From positions 1 through 8,078 of the forward strand of contig JAITKH010000261.1 of the NCBI GenBank assembly GCA_031278535.1: DNA of 8,078 bases. The letters are read 5' to 3'. Numbering within the stretch: the stretch's first letter is position 1; each line of letters starts with the position of its first letter. The notes below the pieces were generated by a model, which saw only the letters and a program-made list of their open reading frames with translations, had not been told where the DNA came from and made no database searches. The stretch comes from Planctomycetota bacterium. GTDB taxonomy: Bacteria > Planctomycetota > SZUA-567. The position numbers and the translations under genes were made by a program. This document shows positions 4,722 to 8,078 of this stretch, one piece after another.

Positions 4722-6914
4722 ATGGACACGCCCATCACTCCAACCTCGCTTGAGCGTCTGACCGGCCTTATCGAACGCATAACTTTTCACAGCGAAGAAA
4801 CCGGCTTCAGCGTCCTCAAGGTAAAGGCCAGGGGATTCCGGGAACCGGTTCCGGTGATCGGGATCATGGCGGCCGTGACGGCGGGCGAATGGCTGGACGC
4901 CTCCGGCCGCTGGGCGCTCGACCGGGAACACGGGCGGCAGTTCAAGGCCGAGACCGTTCGGACAACCCGGCCCGACACTCCAGAGGGCATCGAGCGCTAT
5001 CTTGGTTCCGGACTCATCAAAGGTATCGGTCCCCATTTCGCCAAGAAACTGGTCCAGCGATTCGGAAAAGATATCTTTGACGTTATCGAGAACGAGGCAT
5101 GGCGCCTGGAAACCATCAGGGGCGTCGGCGAAAAGCGGCGCCGGCTGATCAATGCGGCCTGGGAGGAACAGAAGCATGTGCGCGAGATTATGGTGTTTCT
5201 TCATTCGCACGGCGTCGGCACATCCCGCGCCTTCAGAATATACAAGACCTACGGTGATCAATCCATCCAGACAGTCAGGGAAAATCCCTATCGGCTGACG
5301 CAGGACATCTGGGGCATCGGTTTCAAGACCGCCGACATTATTGCCCAAAGCGTCGGCATCGCCAAAGACTCTTCTCTCAGGGCCAAAGCCGGGGTGGAAT
5401 ATGTCCTGGGCCGGCTTACCGAGGAAGGCCACTGCGCCTATCCCCGGGATGACCTCATTCGGGAGGCCGAAAAGATTCTCGTTATCGATTCCGCAATCGT
5501 CCGGGAGGCGCTTGAACAGGGCGTGTCCGAAGGGCGGCTGGTGGAGCATTCCCATCCCGGCGGATCCTTGACATATCTCTATTCGCTCGACCTGGCCGAG
5601 GAATTGCTGGCAAGAAATCTCCGCGAACTCGCGCAGGGCAGGCATCCCTGCCCGCCGATTGCCATGGACAAGGCGCTGGCCTGGGTGGAGAAAAGGACGG
5701 GATTGATCCTGGCCCAATCCCAGCGTCGGGCCATCGCCCTGGCCCTGACCAGCAAGGTGTTTGTCCTGACCGGCGGCCCCGGCACCGGCAAAACCACCAT
5801 CGTCAACGGCATTGTCAAAATCCTGGCGGCCAAGAAGATCAGGGCGCTGCTGTGCGCACCTACCGGCCGGGCCGCCAAACGGATGTCGGAGACTTCTGGG
5901 ACGAGGGCGGAGACGATACATCGGCTGCTCGAGTTTGATCCCGCCACCGGAGGGTTCAAGCATGATCGAGAAAAGCCGTTGAAGGGGAACGTGTTCATCG
6001 TGGACGAGGCGAGCATGCTGGACTTGCCTCTCGCCCATCAGCTGATCCGTGCCATACCGCCGTCAGCCGCGCTGATCCTGGTTGGCGACGTCGACCAATT
6101 GCCGTCGGTGGGACCGGGAACGGTGCTGACGGACATTATCGAATCGGGTAAATTCCCGGTATGCCGCCTCACCGAAATCTTCCGACAGGCGGCTGAAAGC
6201 CTGATCGTCACCAACGCTCACCGCGTCAACCGGGGTGTCTTCCCCGAGTATCCCCAAGGCAAGGTTGCCGACCCTTCCCGCTGCGATTTCTATTTCATCG
6301 AAGCCGAGACGCCGGAGGAATGCGAGGGTATCGTCGTCAAACTGATGGCAGACCGGCTTCGCGAAGGGTTCGGACTGGATCCGATTCGGGACGCACAAGT
6401 GCTCACCCCAATGCGGCGCGGGATTCTTGGGGCGCGGAATCTGAACCAGGTCCTGCAGAAAACGCTCAATCCCGCAGCTCCGGGCATCCAGCGTTACGGC
6501 TTCACTTATCGCACGGGCGACAAGGTGATGCAAATACAGAACAACTATGAAAAGGATACATATAACGGCGACATCGGCTGGATCAGAAATCTGGACGACG
6601 AGAGGCGGGAAGCCGTAATTGACTTCGATAACCGCAGCGTAACCTATCAATACGACGAGTTCGACGAACTTGAACTTTCCTACGCCGTGACCATCCATAA
6701 GAGCCAGGGTTCGGAATATCCCTGTGTCGTAATGCCGCTCCATACCCAGCACTACATGATGCTCCGGCGGAACCTCCTCTACACCGGGATCACCCGGGGC
6801 AAGCGCCTGGTGGTGCTGGTGGGTAACAAAAAGGCGCTGGGTATAGCCTTACATCAGGCGGAGAGGGGGAAGCGCATCACGACCTTACGGGAACGTTTAA
6901 CCCGTTCATTATAA
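4722..6914 (+). CDS. recD2: RecD2 family 5'-3' DNA helicase
   Basis: RecD2 is a superfamily 1B ATP-dependent 5'-3' helicase found without RecB and RecC, linked to DNA damage tolerance and mismatch repair. The 730 residues match the usual size. The order is: N-terminal OB-like segment (ERITFHSEETGFSVLKV); helix-hairpin-helix elements around GIG 101-103, GVG 134-136 and GIG 198-200; Walker A GGPGTGKTT with Lys357; Walker B VDEAS with Asp428-Glu429; GDVDQLPSVGPG; TEIFRQ with Arg488; then the C-terminal motor with HKSQGSEY (659 onward) and YTGITRGKR with Arg692. All motifs needed for ATP hydrolysis are intact. I chose ATG 4722, which gives MDTPITPTSLERL. An in-frame GTG at 4701 would add seven residues, and neither start has a good Shine-Dalgarno sequence. 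The gene follows miaA by 88 nt and is probably the last of the block, since the DNA turns AT-rich right after its stop. Confidence 0.95.
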   Translation: MDTPITPTSLERLTGLIERITFHSEETGFSVLKVKARGFREPVPVIGIMAAVTAGEWLDASGRWALDREHGRQFKAETVRTTRPDTPEGIERYLGSGLIKGIGPHFAKKLVQRFGKDIFDVIENEAWRLETIRGVGEKRRRLINAAWEEQKHVREIMVFLHSHGVGTSRAFRIYKTYGDQSIQTVRENPYRLTQDIWGIGFKTADIIAQSVGIAKDSSLRAKAGVEYVLGRLTEEGHCAYPRDDLIREAEKILVIDSAIVREALEQGVSEGRLVEHSHPGGSLTYLYSLDLAEELLARNLRELAQGRHPCPPIAMDKALAWVEKRTGLILAQSQRRAIALALTSKVFVLTGGPGTGKTTIVNGIVKILAAKKIRALLCAPTGRAAKRMSETSGTRAETIHRLLEFDPATGGFKHDREKPLKGNVFIVDEASMLDLPLAHQLIRAIPPSAALILVGDVDQLPSVGPGTVLTDIIESGKFPVCRLTEIFRQAAESLIVTNAHRVNRGVFPEYPQGKVADPSRCDFYFIEAETPEECEGIVVKLMADRLREGFGLDPIRDAQVLTPMRRGILGARNLNQVLQKTLNPAAPGIQRYGFTYRTGDKVMQIQNNYEKDTYNGDIGWIRNLDDERREAVIDFDNRSVTYQYDEFDELELSYAVTIHKSQGSEYPCVVMPLHTQHYMMLRRNLLYTGITRGKRLVVLVGNKKALGIALHQAERGKRITTLRERLTRSL

Positions 6915-6935
6915 AATAATAAATGAATACCAACA

Positions 6936-6980
6936 AAGTTTTTATTTTCTTCTTGACAGGGAGAAAGACAACTATATGAT
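6936..6980 (+). promoter_or_regulatory. Strong sigma70-type promoter for the solute-binding-protein gene
   Basis: A perfect -35 hexamer TTGACA (6953-6958) is followed after 16 bp by TATGAT (6975-6980), 5 of 6 to the -10 consensus. The bases just upstream (6936-6952) are almost all A and T, with runs like TTTTTATTTTC, which resembles an UP element. Transcription would start near 6987, leaving a leader of about 215 nt before the ATG at 7203. This is the best promoter in the window and marks the start of a separate transcription unit. Confidence 0.7.
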
Positions 6981-6986
6981 AAATTC

Positions 6987-6997
6987 ATAGTAATCAT
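6987..6997 (+). repeat. Third copy of ATAGTAATCAT
   Basis: This 11-mer is identical to 186-196 in the upstream control region, where a near-copy also sits at 198-208. Here it begins about 7 bp after the -10 hexamer, at or near the predicted transcription start. A repressor bound here would block RNA polymerase. The match is exact, but shared regulation is only an inference. Confidence 0.35.
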
Positions 6998-7000
6998 ATT

Positions 7001-7022
7001 TAATAAATAGTACTATTAATAA
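7001..7022. promoter_or_regulatory. AT-rich palindrome in the leader, operator candidate
   Basis: AATAGTACTATT (7006-7017) is a perfect 12-bp palindrome. With mismatches, the symmetry extends to about 22 bp (7001-7022). It sits about 15-35 nt downstream of the inferred transcription start of the solute-binding-protein gene and shares the ATAGTA core with the 11-mer at 6987. It could be a repressor site or a weak RNA hairpin. AT-rich composition raises the chance background. Confidence 0.35.
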
Positions 7023-7189
7023 CATTAATTGAAGATGATTAGAGAAGTTCGGTGGCGCGGGTGGATTTTGGAAACGGCCGTGAGGAGTGATATGCATGGG
7101 AAGGCGATGTTGAACAGATTATTTGAAGACGACTTGAAGGACGGGAAATGTGGATATCGGGGAAAAAGCTGGAAAATTGGCTGTTTGAC

Positions 7190-7195
7190 AAGGAG
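7190..7195 (+). promoter_or_regulatory. Consensus ribosome binding site deciding ATG 7203
   Basis: AAGGAG lies 7 nt before the ATG at 7203, ideal strength and spacing. It decides the start against in-frame upstream codons at 7035, 7092 and 7107, which would bury the signal peptide about 30 to 60 residues inside the protein. Confidence 0.75.
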
Positions 7196-7202
7196 TTGCG
7201 TG

Positions 7203-8078
7203 ATGACCAGGTATTTTGTCCAATCTGTACTGCTGTTGGCTGTTTTCCTCCCGGGCCGGGGTTTCCACTCCGTCGCCGAGGCGGCGGCCCCGATCATTTT
7301 CGGTGTGGCCGGTCCCCTGACTGGCGACAACGCCGAATATGGGGCGCTGTGGAAGCGCGGTTTCGATATCGCCCTCGATGAAATCAATTCCAGTGGAGGG
7401 GTGAACGGACGTCCCATAGAGCTGGTGTACGAGGATACCCGGAGCGAACCAAAACAAGCTGCCAATATCGCCCAAAAATTCGTCAACGACTCTTCCATCC
7501 TGGCCGAACTGGGCGACTTCTCCACCAATGCCACCTGGGCGGCTTCGCCCATATACCAGAGAGGTGGCCTGATTCAGCTTGCGTTCAACCCCTCGCACCC
7601 CGAACTCACCAAGGGAGGGGATTATGTCTTCCAGGTTTGCCCCACCCAGACGGATCAGGCCAAGGCGCTGGCTGTCGTCACTACGGACAACCTGCATGCC
7701 AAACGGGTGGCGATTCTGTATCTCAACACCGACTTCGGCAAGGCGGTCCGGGATCAGGTGGCCGAGCAACTCGGGGCCAAGGGAGTCAAGGTGGTGGCGG
7801 ATGAAGGGTATCAGCCCACCGACAAGGATTTCAAGTCCCAATTGACAAAGGTGAAGTCCCTCGAACCCGACGTCATCATTCTCGGTTCCTATTACACCGA
7901 CGCCGCCATCATCATGCGGCAGGCCCGCGATCTCGGCATCAAGGCCATTTACATCGCCTCCTCGTCGGTCCATTCGCCGGCCCTGTTCGCCATCGGCGGT
8001 GACGCGGTCAACGGACTGATTACCCTTTCGGTGTTCAATTTCGTCAATCCGACGGCCACGCAACGCAACTTTATCGAG
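7203..8078 (+). CDS. Branched-chain amino acid-type ABC transporter substrate-binding protein, partial
   Basis: This is the first 292 residues of a periplasmic ligand-binding protein of the Liv type (type I periplasmic-binding fold, Peripla_BP_6-like); the gene continues past the right edge. It would capture an amino acid, amide or similar small solute and pass it to an ABC permease. The N-terminus MTRYFVQSVLLLAVFLPG is a typical signal peptide with a likely cleavage near SVAEA-AAP (residues 25-30). The mature part begins IIFGVAGPLTGDNAEYG, followed by GFDIALDEINSSGGVNGRPI and the ligand-site segment GDFSTNATWAASPIY, then NPSHPELTK and the second-lobe strand KRVAILYLNTDFGKAV. Exact ligand unknown: these proteins have been assigned to leucine, amides, urea and aromatic acids. 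Usual length is about 370-400 residues, so roughly a quarter is missing. It has its own promoter, and permease and ATPase genes would be expected downstream. Confidence 0.9.
   Translation, partial: MTRYFVQSVLLLAVFLPGRGFHSVAEAAAPIIFGVAGPLTGDNAEYGALWKRGFDIALDEINSSGGVNGRPIELVYEDTRSEPKQAANIAQKFVNDSSILAELGDFSTNATWAASPIYQRGGLIQLAFNPSHPELTKGGDYVFQVCPTQTDQAKALAVVTTDNLHAKRVAILYLNTDFGKAVRDQVAEQLGAKGVKVVADEGYQPTDKDFKSQLTKVKSLEPDVIILGSYYTDAAIIMRQARDLGIKAIYIASSSVHSPALFAIGGDAVNGLITLSVFNFVNPTATQRNFIE

Noticed and set aside
4536..6038. Minus-strand reading frame of 500 codons opposite recD2
   Set aside because: It lies antisense to the N-terminal and ATPase part of RecD2, whose helicase motifs are intact. 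Its length reflects GC-rich codon bias on the coding strand and it shows no recognisable domain.
6887..6910. Rho-independent terminator at the end of recD2 (ACGGG with CCCGT)
   Set aside because: The stem has only 5 bp with a 9-nt loop inside the coding sequence, and what follows is TTCATTATAAAA rather than a T-run.
7148..7381. Alternative 77-codon frame starting MWISGKKLENW
   Set aside because: It overlaps the signal peptide and first lobe of the well-supported binding protein in another frame. After the first ~20 residues it becomes Pro/Gly/Arg-rich like other shadow frames.

Overview
The window is GC-rich bacterial DNA. It holds five complete genes and one truncated gene, all on the + strand. 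Two AT-rich non-coding stretches (about 60-310 and 6912-7035) flank the five-gene block. No rRNA, tRNA, CRISPR array, insertion sequence or phage gene is visible. The taxon cannot be fixed from sequence alone. The MiaA variant with Lys in its DSMKVYR motif recalls, from memory only, planctomycete or related PVC-type MiaA proteins, and this is a low-confidence hint. Ordinary Shine-Dalgarno sequences and sigma70-like promoters are present.

Layout. Positions 1-481 are non-coding. This stretch carries a hairpin, a 12-bp tandem repeat, a 14-bp palindrome, a 5-3-5 dyad, a plausible sigma70 promoter (281-309) and a perfect 10-bp inverted repeat in the predicted leader. Next come a D-2-hydroxyacid dehydrogenase (482-1483), an exported metallo-beta-lactamase-fold hydrolase (1522-2418), argJ (2415-3650), miaA (3647-4633) and recD2 (4722-6914). 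The hydrolase, argJ and miaA are joined by 4-nt ATGA overlaps, and the other gaps are 38 and 88 nt. The five genes therefore look like one transcription unit read from the upstream promoter.

After recD2 the sequence turns sharply AT-rich. It contains the best promoter in the window (TTGACA, 16 bp, TATGAT at 6953-6980), then a leader of about 215 nt with a palindrome, then an excellent AAGGAG ribosome site. These drive a branched-chain-amino-acid-type ABC transporter substrate-binding protein that runs off the right edge.

Functionally the block is a mixed housekeeping cluster: arginine biosynthesis (ArgJ), tRNA A37 prenylation (MiaA), DNA repair helicase (RecD2) and two enzymes of unassigned substrate. 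The solute-binding gene is a separate unit, probably the first gene of a Liv-type uptake operon. I see no clear undescribed multi-gene system. The points most worth a second look are the dyad-rich upstream control region, an 11-mer shared by the two promoter regions, the leader inverted repeat, and the unusual active-site residues of MiaA.
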